Source: Agaribacillus sp965228415
GTDB taxonomy: Bacteria; Bacteroidota; Bacteroidia; Cytophagales; Cyclobacteriaceae
Direction of reading: 5' to 3'
Assembly (NCBI GenBank): GCA_965228415.1
Contig: OZ245814.1
Coordinates: forward strand, 8,556,001-8,620,000
DNA length: 64,000 bases
This document shows positions 36,256 to 45,569 of the stretch, one piece after another. Position 1 is the stretch's first letter. Each line of letters opens with the position of its first letter. The notes beneath the pieces are model-generated. The model ran no database searches. It saw nothing but the letters and a program-made list of their open reading frames with translations, and was not told the origin of the DNA. Position numbers and translations under genes: made by a program.

Positions 36256-36477
36256 TTAATGCCATTTATAAAGTATCTTATAAATCACGTGATCGAGATA
36301 CTTGTGCTGGTCGGTTGTAAAATCTTCCAAAGTGTTCCATTGCCATAAAAGAAAAGATTTAAGCGCTTCCTGCCGCCGGTCATCACAAAATACACCCTCG
36401 ACATAAGACCTGTCGTTATCGGTATAATTCCCCGAAAAGAACCTTAGCAGCTTATCCTTTTCGACCGTTTCCTTCAT
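36256..36477 (-). CDS. Small orphan protein resembling a FecR N-terminal (anti-sigma) domain
   Basis: A 73-residue frame, predicted helical and charged: KDKLLRFFSGNYTDNDRSYVEGVF followed by LKSFLLWQWNTLED and YLDHVIYKILYKWH. This resembles the sigma-binding N-terminal part of Bacteroidota FecR proteins, but it stops before any membrane segment or FecR domain. Downstream it meets the end of the rhodanese gene after 14 bases, so the missing part is not present in another frame. It could be a truncated gene or a stand-alone soluble anti-sigma factor. There is no sigma factor gene next to it. Confidence 0.5.
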   Translation of the reverse strand: MKETVEKDKLLRFFSGNYTDNDRSYVEGVFCDDRRQEALKSFLLWQWNTLEDFTTDQHKYLDHVIYKILYKWH

Positions 36478-36720
36478 GGTAGTAAATTTGGTTATAAAAT
36501 GTGAACAACCCTGGTTAAAGCGGAGGTACAGATATGATAGGGTTTACCTGACCACCGGTTATAGTAGAAACAATTCAAAAGCTGTCAACTATATATCAAA
36601 TTGAATGCCACTCGATATAATATATTGATAACCAGGTGATTGTTAATAATTTCAAATATTAGAATATGTCCGGTTTCGTAACCATCCTATGTCGGATTGA
36701 AACAGTGACGAAGCAACCAG

Positions 36721-39117
36721 CTATTCATTTCGCAGAGAATTTACCGGATTGGTTATAGCGATCAACAATGATTTGTAACCAACCGTAGCCAGCGTAATAA
36801 TCAGGGTAATGGCCACACCTATACAGAAAATCCAGGGTGTCAGCGAAATTCTGTAAGCAAAGTTTTGAAGCCATTGCTCCATGTAGTACCAGGATATTGG
36901 TAAGGCTACCAAAAAGGCAATGGATATCAATAGTATAAACTCACGAACAAAAATTAGCAGGATCTGCGCGCTCGATGCGCCAAGCACTTTTCTGATACCC
37001 ATCTCCTTGGCTCTTTGACTGGCAAGAAAAGATACCAGTCCGAATAAGCCAATGCATCCGATAATGATCGCGACCATGGTAGCTATCTGAAATAAATTGG
37101 CTATTCTTTTCTCTTGCTTATAGTGATTGTCGAGTTTATCATCCAAATAGCCATATTCAAAAACGTAGTCCGGGAATATGGATTTCCAGATTTCTTCCAC
37201 TTTAGCTATTGTATGGCTATGCTCACTGCCGATCAGTTTTAAGGCGGATAAATTGAAATCTTCCGCATCGTAGCCCATGATTACCGGTTTGATCCCGGTG
37301 TGAAATGATTCCGTGTTAAAGTCCTCCAGTACGCCTGAAATCGCCGCTTTTCTGCTCCAGATCGTTACTTCCTCGCCGATAGCATCTTCGATGTCCTGAA
37401 TCCCCATCGCCTTTACGAATGATTCATTTACTAAAAAACTATTAACCGAATCTGCTTCCCCGATATTTTTCCCGGCGAGTAGGTCGATACCATAAGTGGC
37501 TATAAAACTGGTATCTACGAATTTAACCTGGGCATGTCGTTTAATTACTTCTTCCTTATTTCTGTACGTAAAATCTCCACCCCAGACATCGTTAAAAGCG
37601 GTACCGGTATTAGAGTAACAGAAATTGGCAATTTCGGGAAGCGTCTCCAATTGTCGGCTTAGCTGAGGAATCTTATCCGTTTCGGGAATACGGAATTCCA
37701 AAACAGCTGCTTTCTCAAAACCCATCGGGGCATGCCGGAAATACTTCATTTGAGCATATACGACAAGGACACATATCACCAGCAGTTGTGAAATGACCAA
37801 TTGCAAAACCACCAGCCCTCTTCTCAGGCCTATGCCTTTACCATAACTCATGTTGCTATAATGATTTTTTAAGGCATTAATCGGTTTAAACCTGGAAAGC
37901 ATAAAGGCGGGGTACAGGCCCGCTAACAAGCTTACCATAACAAATATGACGGAAAGAAATATCCACAGATGAGGGTCGCTGAGCAAAGAGAATGTCAGCT
38001 GATACCCGAAAACCTGGTTCACCTTAAAAATCAATAATTCCGATAAACCAAGTGCGGCGATTATCGACAAAAGGGTGATAAAAGCAGTCTCGCCTAATAA
38101 GTGCCACAACAGATATATCCTTTTTACGCCAAGAATTTTTCGTATACCTACCTCACTGGCTCTTTTTGTAACCAGGACCGTGTTTAAGTTGATAAAATTA
38201 ATGCAAGCAGTGATCAGAAGAAAAAAACCTATTAGCGTCAGTGACAGGATGGAGGATTTTGAAATTACCTTGCCTCCGTAATTGCTAAAACGCTTGTCGT
38301 AATGCAGGTCTTTAAGGGGTTGTAGTTTTAATTCTATGTGCTCTACTTCATGATCATCTCTGTAGGTGGTTAGATACCTGGTGATCTTTTGCTCGAAATC
38401 TTTCCCCACAACCCCGGGGTTCAGCTTGATATAGCAGTGGACCATTCCAGAAGTAGAACCCCAGCTTTCCCAACCGCGCTTGTTTTCTCCCTCCCCATTA
38501 TAATGGATTAATATATCAAATGGAAAGTCAGAGTTGGCAGACACATCCTCTATCAAGCCGGTAACAGTTAAATCATAAATAATACCAAGGCTGGTAAGCT
38601 GGAAAGTTTGACCCACCGGATTAAGTGCATTAAAATATTTTCTGGCAGTTGAACGAGAAATTACCACCGAATTTTCGTTTTTCAATGCTTCCTCAGGTGT
38701 GCCGGCGATCCAGTCAAGGTGAAAAATCCGAAGGAAATCTGGATTGACAAAAGCGGATTTGGGTTCTTTAAATAATTTTGATTTTCCACCTGTAAATATT
38801 TTTACAGTTGCTTCTCCCATGCCATCTGTAAGGGCCGAATACTCGATTTCATCAAAATCCTTGGCAAGGTGCCTTGGTAATACATAGGGCATACCCTGAT
38901 TAAATTTAATATTACCGTATTCATTCTCCTTCTCGACTACTCTGTAAATCCGCTCTGTATCGCGATGATAGCAGTCAAAACTTAACTCGAAGCGGGTAAT
39001 AAGAAAAATCAGCAAGGCACATGTGATTCCCAGGGTAAGGCCAAATACATTGATAAGTGTATATAGTCTGTTTTTGAGTAAATGTCTTAAGCTAGTATAA
39101 ATATAACTACGGATCAT
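36721..39117 (-). CDS. Large FtsX/MacB-type ABC permease (double module)
   Basis: A permease of about 798 residues from ATG 39117 (an upstream frame start at 39150 is less likely). It has two MacB-like modules: an N-terminal membrane segment (about residues 21-40), a periplasmic domain, three membrane helices (about 285-430), then a second periplasmic domain and three C-terminal helices (about 670-790) with RAKEMGIRKVLGASSAQIL, the conserved coupling region; the first copy reads RASEVGIRKILGVKRIYLL. No ATPase gene is adjacent, as usual for this Bacteroidota family. It is divergent from a TetR gene that probably controls it. The substrate, perhaps an antimicrobial or lipid, is unknown. Confidence 0.92.
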   Translation of the reverse strand: MIRSYIYTSLRHLLKNRLYTLINVFGLTLGITCALLIFLITRFELSFDCYHRDTERIYRVVEKENEYGNIKFNQGMPYVLPRHLAKDFDEIEYSALTDGMGEATVKIFTGGKSKLFKEPKSAFVNPDFLRIFHLDWIAGTPEEALKNENSVVISRSTARKYFNALNPVGQTFQLTSLGIIYDLTVTGLIEDVSANSDFPFDILIHYNGEGENKRGWESWGSTSGMVHCYIKLNPGVVGKDFEQKITRYLTTYRDDHEVEHIELKLQPLKDLHYDKRFSNYGGKVISKSSILSLTLIGFFLLITACINFINLNTVLVTKRASEVGIRKILGVKRIYLLWHLLGETAFITLLSIIAALGLSELLIFKVNQVFGYQLTFSLLSDPHLWIFLSVIFVMVSLLAGLYPAFMLSRFKPINALKNHYSNMSYGKGIGLRRGLVVLQLVISQLLVICVLVVYAQMKYFRHAPMGFEKAAVLEFRIPETDKIPQLSRQLETLPEIANFCYSNTGTAFNDVWGGDFTYRNKEEVIKRHAQVKFVDTSFIATYGIDLLAGKNIGEADSVNSFLVNESFVKAMGIQDIEDAIGEEVTIWSRKAAISGVLEDFNTESFHTGIKPVIMGYDAEDFNLSALKLIGSEHSHTIAKVEEIWKSIFPDYVFEYGYLDDKLDNHYKQEKRIANLFQIATMVAIIIGCIGLFGLVSFLASQRAKEMGIRKVLGASSAQILLIFVREFILLISIAFLVALPISWYYMEQWLQNFAYRISLTPWIFCIGVAITLIITLATVGYKSLLIAITNPVNSLRNE

Positions 39118-39375
39118 GATGGCTTGATAGTGGGTTAAATAAGATAACAATAATAGGACAAATAGAATACCATAGTTGTAAATAGTTGATAATCAGTTTT
39201 ATAAAATTGGATTAGCATTATAGGTCAGAGAAACTGTATGGTTTTTATACATCAAATTGTATCATTATTATACATCGGGCCTATGTGTGGTTTTACGTTT
39301 GTTCATCTGATACAATGCATTGCTTCATTTAATTTTTAAAAGTATCCTAACCATTTCTACGAGCTTTCGTATTAT

Positions 39376-39396
39376 TAAGTGATTGCTTACTCACTT
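39376..39396. promoter_or_regulatory. Palindromic operator candidate in front of the TetR gene
   Basis: TAAGTGATTGCTTA is a near-palindrome overlapped by AAGTGA...TCACTT (39377-39382 and 39391-39396). It lies 9 bases upstream of the TetR ATG, and a second copy of the same core occurs just after the gene (39963-39980). Autoregulation is inferred; the site is 258 bases from the divergent permease start. Confidence 0.55.
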
Positions 39397-39404
39397 TTTA
39401 GGTG

Positions 39405-39947
39405 ATGACCGAAAAAAAAGAAAATATAATCAATCAGGCGTTAAAACTATTTGCTGAGAATGGTTATATCAATACCTCAACCAACAAAATAGCCCAGGCT
39501 GCCGGTGTTTCAGAGGGCTTGATTTTTCGACACTTTACCAATAAGCAGGGATTGCTGGATGCTATTGTTGAGATAGGATTGAAAGATGCGGAGTCTTTTG
39601 TTTTGCAAGTAACCAAGATACAGGATCCCAGGGAAGTGTTATCGGTGGCATTGGAATTGCCTAAATACCTGATTGGGAAACAAAAGGAATTCTGGCAATT
39701 ACATCATTCCCTGAAATATCAAAACCCTGAATTTGCCGCGAAATACAGAGAAAGTGACCTGACATCAAAATTAACCCCTGTCATTCACGATGCCTTCCGG
39801 GAGTTAAGATACGAACGTCCCAGTGAAGAGACCGCTTTTTTTCTATTGATCATTGGCGGCTTGTTTTCTCTCATGGCTAAGGAAGAGACTGGAAGTGAAG
39901 AACAGGGAGATATGCTGCGTTTTATCAAATCTAAATATCGACTATAA
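39405..39947 (+). CDS. TetR/AcrR family transcriptional regulator
   Basis: A 180-residue repressor from ATG 39405 (the GTG three bases upstream is in frame). The helix-turn-helix covers about residues 5-50: IINQALKLFAENGYINTSTNKIAQAAGVSEGLIFRHF with the usual TetR recognition helix end. The C-terminal ligand-binding part is helical (KYLIGKQKEFWQLHHSLKY). Palindromic sites flank the gene. The divergent FtsX permease gene is the most obvious target, a common pairing of repressor and exporter. The inducer is unknown. Confidence 0.9.
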   Translation: MTEKKENIINQALKLFAENGYINTSTNKIAQAAGVSEGLIFRHFTNKQGLLDAIVEIGLKDAESFVLQVTKIQDPREVLSVALELPKYLIGKQKEFWQLHHSLKYQNPEFAAKYRESDLTSKLTPVIHDAFRELRYERPSEETAFFLLIIGGLFSLMAKEETGSEEQGDMLRFIKSKYRL

Positions 39948-39962
39948 AAAATCTAACCAGGT

Positions 39963-39980
39963 TGTAAGTGATTACTTACA
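39963..39980. promoter_or_regulatory. Palindromic operator candidate downstream of the TetR gene
   Basis: TGTAAGTGATTACTTACA is a perfect 7+7 inverted repeat around GATT. The same TAAGTGATT.CTTA core occurs before the gene at 39376-39389. A regulator site after the gene, 15 bases past its stop, is unusual and may control the downstream region or loop with the upstream site. Confidence 0.55.
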
Positions 39981-40055
39981 TATTATTGATCATAAAAAGT
40001 TATAGAAAGGAAAAACCGTCTTCGATCATGACAATGGCCTCCTGGCAAGCCTTCC

Positions 40056-41414
40056 TTATTCAACCTCATTCCAGGTTTCTCCTCCGTCGAGGCTTTGATA
40101 CTTCCATTTTTTAGAAAAGGAGCCACAAGTCACGTCAAATCTGTTATCGTCGTTTTTATCCACATACAGCCGGTTGCAGTCCCCTCTTGGGGCCTGTACC
40201 AAATGCCATTCGTCGCTATCGGACTCTTTGATATAAATTAAAGAGCCTTTCTTGACCAGGTTGGTGGTTTTGGGACCGATAATTATTTTTTTGCCGGTAG
40301 CTATCAGGTTAGGTATTTTTTTGATGTCATCTGACATAGGCATTGCTTTAAAAGCTATCTGATCATAGGGGGAATGCAGTAATCTCCTTTCCTTTCCTGT
40401 ACCAGTGGTATAGATGTACATTTCTTTGGGGCCATAACTCAGGTAGGGACCGTGAAATTGATTATCGCTGCGTCTGAATTCATCCTGTTTCTGCCAGGAT
40501 ATTTTTTCGCCGATAGATGTGTAAATATTCAGGTTTTTATCGAAAACCAGGAATTTATCCACAGCTATCAGGTAAAGTCTGGGTTCGCTCTCCAGGTCTT
40601 CGGGCATAGGTATGGCAGAAAGCCCCTGGCTGGTACCGTAGAGGTATTGCCCCTGTCCTAAAAGGCATAAGATTTTATCTTTTAAAACAACTGATTTAAC
40701 GATCTGTTGATAGGTACCTGTTTTGATGCTTTTATAACCCTTTATGGTACCGTCTTTTTCCTTTTCCAATTCGAGCATAATTCCCAGCACACTATACAGG
40801 TACTTCACCGAACTTTTTGGTCTGGCCTTGGCTCTGGAAACAATTAACTTCTCATAACTTTCCACCAGCTTATCTATCTGGTGAGCGTCAAGGAACTTCC
40901 AGGCGGCGTTAAGCCCTTCACTTGACAGGTATTCTTCATGATACTGCTTTACATACCACAGCGCATCCTGATGATTATCAATGGAAAGAAGATAGACATT
41001 GTTGGATGTGGGTTCTTTGGTGATGAAAACCAACCCACCGTTCACCGCTTGTCCGGCCTTGATGGTAAATGTCCTTTCGAATTTGATAGAGATTTTTTTT
41101 CCGTTCAGACTGATCGAATGCAAATCAATAGAACTTATCCGGTACGTTCCTTCTTCCAGCACCAGTGCCGAGTTGAGGTTCTTGTTGACCATCACCTGTT
41201 GTGGTTTACCTTTAAATACTTTTGACTTTGAGGCCGCTGCATAATTAATGCCTACCCGATAGTCTTTGGGGTAAGAGTCCGTATCCCAGGAGAACTGAAT
41301 GGTGAAAAGTCCCTTATTGCCGGCGGGCAAATTTTTCAGGGTGTCCGCCTTTCCCGGTAGTGACAGGGAAAAAATGAAAAATAGGCTGATAAGCCAAAAT
41401 ACTACCTTTTTCAT
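40056..41414 (-). CDS. Exported protein with Asp-box-like C-terminus, function unknown
   Basis: A 452-residue protein from ATG 41414, with signal peptide (about 1-23, ending GKADT). The first 150 residues form a beta-rich domain (FTIQFSWDTDSYPKDYRVGI, VLEEGTYRISSIDL); the middle has a helical region; the C-terminal 200 residues alternate strands as in a beta-propeller. Near the end VDKNDDNRFD resembles a calcium-binding loop and SLDGGETW matches the Asp-box of BNR/sialidase-like repeats. It does not contain enough repeats to call a sialidase. It precedes no obvious partner except the barrel gene transcribed ahead of it on the same strand (41471-42226). Confidence 0.6.
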   Translation of the reverse strand: MKKVVFWLISLFFIFSLSLPGKADTLKNLPAGNKGLFTIQFSWDTDSYPKDYRVGINYAAASKSKVFKGKPQQVMVNKNLNSALVLEEGTYRISSIDLHSISLNGKKISIKFERTFTIKAGQAVNGGLVFITKEPTSNNVYLLSIDNHQDALWYVKQYHEEYLSSEGLNAAWKFLDAHQIDKLVESYEKLIVSRAKARPKSSVKYLYSVLGIMLELEKEKDGTIKGYKSIKTGTYQQIVKSVVLKDKILCLLGQGQYLYGTSQGLSAIPMPEDLESEPRLYLIAVDKFLVFDKNLNIYTSIGEKISWQKQDEFRRSDNQFHGPYLSYGPKEMYIYTTGTGKERRLLHSPYDQIAFKAMPMSDDIKKIPNLIATGKKIIIGPKTTNLVKKGSLIYIKESDSDEWHLVQAPRGDCNRLYVDKNDDNRFDVTCGSFSKKWKYQSLDGGETWNEVE

Positions 41415-41470
41415 GTGGGTGTATGTGAGTTGAAACATTTAATGGTTTGTTTAAAAATATCCTGGAGAGG

Positions 41471-42226
41471 CTAGTTCAGGTTTAAACCCATGCCGAAGCT
41501 TATGGTGGTCATCTCGACATCAAAGTTTTCAAAACCAGGCTCGGCAATATCATAGATATCTCCCAGGCTTTTTGAGTAGCGGGCATAAAAAATAAGTGGG
41601 CCACCATTCCACTCCACACCACCGGTCCAGCTCAATACCAGGCTTTCGGCGCCATCTAATTTATCGGCCTCCCATTTTTCATCGGCGTCGGAAGAGCCTT
41701 CGAAAATATTATAACGAAGCTTGGAACCGATATTAAGCATACCCGACATTCCTCCATAAATCCTGAGTTTTGAGTCGTTGGCGTCGATGTTAAAGACATC
41801 AAATACATCGAGTTTTACCAAAACGGGAATTTCTAAATACACCAGGCGATATCGTAGGTAATTGTAGGCATCGTCTACCTGGTTACCCGTAATCTGGTTT
41901 ACGTAAACAAAGTCGGGATTTTTAGTTTTATAGGCGCCCCCTCTTTCTGTATATCTTAACCCTGTAGAAAGAGATAGTGCATTGCTTAAAGCATAAGCCG
42001 CATTGCCACCCATTTCGAAACTTGTCCTGCTGGATTTTTCAAATTCATCTACCAACTCAGGCGCTGCATAAGGTGCATTTTTTTGATCAAAATAAGAAAT
42101 TGTGAATCCCAGGTCAAAGCTGTATTGAATTTTATCCTGGGCTTGTACATGAACAAGGCTTCCAAAATAGCCGGTTATTGTGAGAATTATGGTCAATGAC
42201 CACTTTTTTTTTGAAATGTTTTTCAT
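41471..42226 (-). CDS. PorT-like outer-membrane beta-barrel protein
   Basis: A 251-residue protein from ATG 42226 (an upstream ATG at 42253 is also in frame). The signal peptide (about 1-30, ending VHVQAQ) is followed by amphipathic strands with alternating residues: YSFDLGFTISYF, LSLSTGLRYTERG, YRLVYLEIPVLVKLD, SLVLSWTGGVEW and a C-terminal TTISFGMGLNLN. This is the eight-stranded PorT/OmpA-like barrel pattern common in Bacteroidota. It may have a structural or transport role. The next gene on the same strand starts 56 bases later, so they may be one operon. Confidence 0.8.
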   Translation of the reverse strand: MKNISKKKWSLTIILTITGYFGSLVHVQAQDKIQYSFDLGFTISYFDQKNAPYAAPELVDEFEKSSRTSFEMGGNAAYALSNALSLSTGLRYTERGGAYKTKNPDFVYVNQITGNQVDDAYNYLRYRLVYLEIPVLVKLDVFDVFNIDANDSKLRIYGGMSGMLNIGSKLRYNIFEGSSDADEKWEADKLDGAESLVLSWTGGVEWNGGPLIFYARYSKSLGDIYDIAEPGFENFDVEMTTISFGMGLNLN

Positions 42227-42641
42227 AGTGAGTTTAAAAAATTCGGTCTTCATTGTGAAAAAAGGAAACCTTGAGGCGAGATCAAATTAACCAATAAAGC
42301 TTTTCTTACGTAGGTAGATTAATTGGTAAAAACTATCTTAAAAATGATCACTGTTATTGCAGAGGAGATCGGCTGATTTATAGAGAGCCGCCATTTTAAA
42401 ATGGGGTCACTAACCGTTCAGTAATAAATGTCGGTACACAGGCTTTTAATATTTGCAAAATTAACTTAAGCTTACTAATTTGTACCTCTTGGACAACTAA
42501 CATAATCAACCAGCCACTTAAAACTACGAGAGAGATCGCACTCGATGCTGTGATTTTGATAATAAATAGTGGAAAGGACTTAATAAGGAAAGGTATAGAC
42601 AACAGGCTATTTTAAGAACAAACTGGCTCAACCCAAATCGT
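42227..42641. other. 415-base intergenic region
   Basis: It separates the minus-strand barrel gene from the plus-strand small ORF and hydrolase. A minus-strand open frame at 42396-42602 is hydrophobic (Ile/Ser/Leu-rich) but has no neighbours, ribosome site or family match and is not called. No terminator or RNA structure was recognised. Confidence 0.4.
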
Positions 42642-42794
42642 ATGAAAACTGCAAAAAACCGGTGCCCTAAATGCTCCTCTACCTATTGCGGAAGATCCGG
42701 TAAGACAATTTATTTGAAGGATAGGCAGGTTTACAAGGATTCCCTGGTCGCGATGGCGCTGTGTTTATTCAAGTTTGTAGCGGAAAAATACTAA
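42642..42794 (+). CDS. Small 50-residue protein with a CPKC knuckle
   Basis: An ATG-started frame of 50 codons whose stop lies 4 bases before the next gene's ATG. It encodes a basic protein with NRCPKCSSTYCGRSGK (three cysteines, one CxxC) followed by YLKDRQVYKDSL and a hydrophobic end. This could be a minimal zinc-binding protein or the N-terminal piece of an IS-like or zinc-ribbon protein. The tight spacing suggests translation with the hydrolase. The shortness and lack of a family match keep confidence low. Confidence 0.4.
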   Translation: MKTAKNRCPKCSSTYCGRSGKTIYLKDRQVYKDSLVAMALCLFKFVAEKY

Positions 42795-42798
42795 GTGA

Positions 42799-43680
42799 AT
42801 GGCACTAAAGATCTGGAGAAATAAAGGTTGGTATTACAAATATAAGAAACAGAATATCTTCTATATCGATGAAGGGTCCGGAGAGGTTTTGGTCTTGATC
42901 CACGGCTTTCCCACCTGTTCCTGGGCCTGGCACAAGTTATGGCCGGAATTAAAAAAAAGGTTCCGGTTGATTACCCTTGATATGGTTGGATTTGGTTTTT
43001 CTGACAAGCCGTTGAAATACAGATATTCTATTCGTGATCAGGCCAACCTGTTTGAGACTATTCTTCAGGATTTAGGCGTTAAGCATGCTCATGTGATGGC
43101 CCACGATTATGGAAATTCCGTGACACAGGAATTACTGGCCAGGTATCTGGAAAGAAAAAACAGAGCGGAAAAAGGCCTGGTAATTCAATCGGCCTGTTTT
43201 TTAAACGGCGGTTTGTTTCCCGACATACATCACCCATTACGCATTCAGAAGTTGATAACCGGCCCGTTAGGCAGGCTTTTATCTCCTTTTACCGGGCGAA
43301 GGGAATTGCGTAGAGATTTTGAGAACCTTTCAGGGAAAAACACACTGCCTTCTGAAGATGAAATCGACGAGTTTTGGGAACTGCTTACATTTAACGGCGG
43401 GATGAATACATTTCACCGGCTTGTTGGCTATGCGGAGGAGCGTGTTACTTACAAGAAGCGCTGGCTTGGCGCATTGCAAAAAACAGATGTGCCGATCAGA
43501 TTACTGGTGGGCCTCGCCGATACGATTTCCGGCAGACAAATGGCAAACAGGTTTGCCGACGTAATACCCTATGCCGATGTGATTACCCTTAATCACATTG
43601 GGCACTATCCCCAAATGGAAGCCCCGGAGGCGGTATTAAAGCATTATTTGGCATTTGTGAACATAGGAAAGGAAGTCTGA
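42799..43680 (+). CDS. MEST-like alpha/beta hydrolase (epoxide hydrolase/dehalogenase type)
   Basis: A 293-residue alpha/beta hydrolase whose nucleophile is Asp, not Ser: MAHDYGNSV with Asp103. The oxyanion region is HGFPTCSW (35-42), and the catalytic His269 is in HIGHYPQMEAPE. An Asp nucleophile fits epoxide hydrolases and haloalkane dehalogenases. Several segments (LDMVGFGFSDKP, FLNGGLFPDIHHPL, KRWLGAL) closely resemble the animal MEST/PEG1 protein as remembered. Length is usual for the fold and no signal peptide is seen. The downstream GMC oxidoreductase may act in the same oxidation route. The substrate is unknown. Confidence 0.88.
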   Translation: MALKIWRNKGWYYKYKKQNIFYIDEGSGEVLVLIHGFPTCSWAWHKLWPELKKRFRLITLDMVGFGFSDKPLKYRYSIRDQANLFETILQDLGVKHAHVMAHDYGNSVTQELLARYLERKNRAEKGLVIQSACFLNGGLFPDIHHPLRIQKLITGPLGRLLSPFTGRRELRRDFENLSGKNTLPSEDEIDEFWELLTFNGGMNTFHRLVGYAEERVTYKKRWLGALQKTDVPIRLLVGLADTISGRQMANRFADVIPYADVITLNHIGHYPQMEAPEAVLKHYLAFVNIGKEV

Positions 43681-43952
43681 ATTTTTTGGTATGGCGGACT
43701 CTCCTGAATTGAGGCATCCCGATCCAATTGAACGGGACGGCGTTCCGGTTTTTGCTAACCCGTTAAGTGCTTACCATCAAGATGCAGGCTTATTACCAAA
43801 CCGGCCCCGACAAAAATTATTCGATGAATAATGGTAAAAAATATCACATTCAATGATTCCCATTTAGTTTGTTCGTTATATTTGGCCGGTAAGTTTACCT
43901 TAAAATAATTACCGGAAGCTTTGGCAAAGAATAGTTATGCCTGAATTGATTG

Positions 43953-45569
43953 ATGAAAACATTTGATTATATCATAGTAGGGGCAGGTTCTGCCGGTTGC
44001 GTATTGGCTAATCGCTTATCGCAGGACCCTGGCAACAGCGTTTTGCTTATTGAGGCTGGCGGACCTGATAAGGATCCGTTAATACATATTCCCGGCGCTT
44101 ATGGAAAACTTTTCAAAAAGAAATATGATTGGGGATTTTGGACAGAACCACAGCCTCATGTGAATAACCGGAGAATGTACCTCCCCCGGGGTAAGACGCT
44201 GGGGGGTAGCAGCGCTATCAACGCCATGGCATACGTTCGCGGCAACAAGAAAGATTATGACCATTGGGCAAAGTTGGGAAATAAAGGCTGGGCGTATAAA
44301 GATGTATTACCATATTTCATTAAATCCGAACACCATGAACAATACTACCTGGTAGACAGGGGGTATCATGGAAAAAATGGCGAACTCAATGTCACTTTTG
44401 CCAACAAGTTCATCACGCCTTTTGCCAAGGCTTTTGTGGAGGCGGGTCAGGAGTTGGGCTTACCCTACAACCCCGATTATAACGGGGAATCCCAAAATGG
44501 TATAGGCCTTTTTCAGTTTACTATCAAGAATGAAAAAAGACACAGCAGCGCCGCTGCTTTTTTGAAACCCGTGCTTGGAAGGGCAAATTTGACGGTAATG
44601 CCCCATACCCAGGTCACCAGGGTTTTGATAGAAAATGACAGGGCTATGGGTGTAGAATATCTTCGTGGAAAAAATAAAACCGGCCAACTGCATGTCAAGA
44701 AGGAGGTTATACTTGCGGCAGGCAGTTTTAAGTCCCCGCAATTATTGATGTTATCCGGTATTGGGGACCCGGATGAATTGTTGAAACATCAAATACAAGC
44801 CATTAAACACCTGCCGGGGGTAGGGAAGAACCTGCAGGATCACCTGCTGTGTTCGGTCAGTGCTCTGTCTTTTGACGAAAATGGGATCAATCACGGCATA
44901 AAACCGATCAACCAGATAAAAAACCTGCTGCGTTATTCCTTCGGTAAGAATGGGCCGTTGACTACCAGCATTCTGGAAGCGGTGGCTTTTATGAATCTCG
45001 ACGACCCGCGTGACAGCCCCAATTTCCAGTTCCAGTTTTCACCCATGCACCCCGGGAAAGGATATGATTATGATCTGTATGATTTTAAGACTTTCCCTGT
45101 CAATGACGGCTTTACCATTATCCCCAGCCTTGTCAACCCCAAAAGCCGGGGATTCCTCACCCTTAAATCAGATAACCCCCTGGACAGCCCACTTATTCAA
45201 CCGAACTTTCTGCAACACCCCGAAGACTTACAGACTATGGTCAAAGGCGTAAAAAAGGCACTGGAACTTATCAATCAAAATGCATTTGATGCCTTTCGCA
45301 AAGAGATCATTTGTCCGCCTGATACAGCCACCGATGAGGCTATTGTCGATCATATCAGGAATTCTCTTGAAACAATTTATCACCCTGTGGGCACCTGTAA
45401 AATGGGCAAAGATGAAATGGCTGTGGTAGATACGGCTTTGCGTGTACACGGGATACAGGGGCTACGGGTAGCAGATGCCTCTGTTATGCCCACGATTATT
45501 ACCGGCAATACCAATGGGCCCGTGATCATGATCGCGGAAAAGGCCTGTGATATGATTTTGAATGAATAG
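43953..45569 (+). CDS. GMC-family FAD oxidoreductase (choline/alcohol dehydrogenase-like)
   Basis: A 538-residue flavoprotein starting at ATG 43953. The dinucleotide fold is IIVGAGSAGCVLANRLS (about residues 7-23) with an acidic LLIEAGG; GMC signature 1 is PRGKTLGGSSAINAMAYVRG (about 80-100); signature 2 is GSFKSPQLLMLSGIG (about 253-270). The active-site His is in HPVGTCKMG, and the C-terminus has GLRVADASVMPTIITGNTNGP. It oxidises an alcohol, with choline-dehydrogenase-like members the closest in motif pattern. The substrate is not determined. No signal peptide is seen. Confidence 0.93.
   Translation: MKTFDYIIVGAGSAGCVLANRLSQDPGNSVLLIEAGGPDKDPLIHIPGAYGKLFKKKYDWGFWTEPQPHVNNRRMYLPRGKTLGGSSAINAMAYVRGNKKDYDHWAKLGNKGWAYKDVLPYFIKSEHHEQYYLVDRGYHGKNGELNVTFANKFITPFAKAFVEAGQELGLPYNPDYNGESQNGIGLFQFTIKNEKRHSSAAAFLKPVLGRANLTVMPHTQVTRVLIENDRAMGVEYLRGKNKTGQLHVKKEVILAAGSFKSPQLLMLSGIGDPDELLKHQIQAIKHLPGVGKNLQDHLLCSVSALSFDENGINHGIKPINQIKNLLRYSFGKNGPLTTSILEAVAFMNLDDPRDSPNFQFQFSPMHPGKGYDYDLYDFKTFPVNDGFTIIPSLVNPKSRGFLTLKSDNPLDSPLIQPNFLQHPEDLQTMVKGVKKALELINQNAFDAFRKEIICPPDTATDEAIVDHIRNSLETIYHPVGTCKMGKDEMAVVDTALRVHGIQGLRVADASVMPTIITGNTNGPVIMIAEKACDMILNE

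Noticed and set aside
42396..42602. Minus-strand open frame of 68 codons
   Set aside because: Ile/Leu/Ser-rich random-like composition, no ribosome site, no partner, overlaps promoter space of neighbouring genes.
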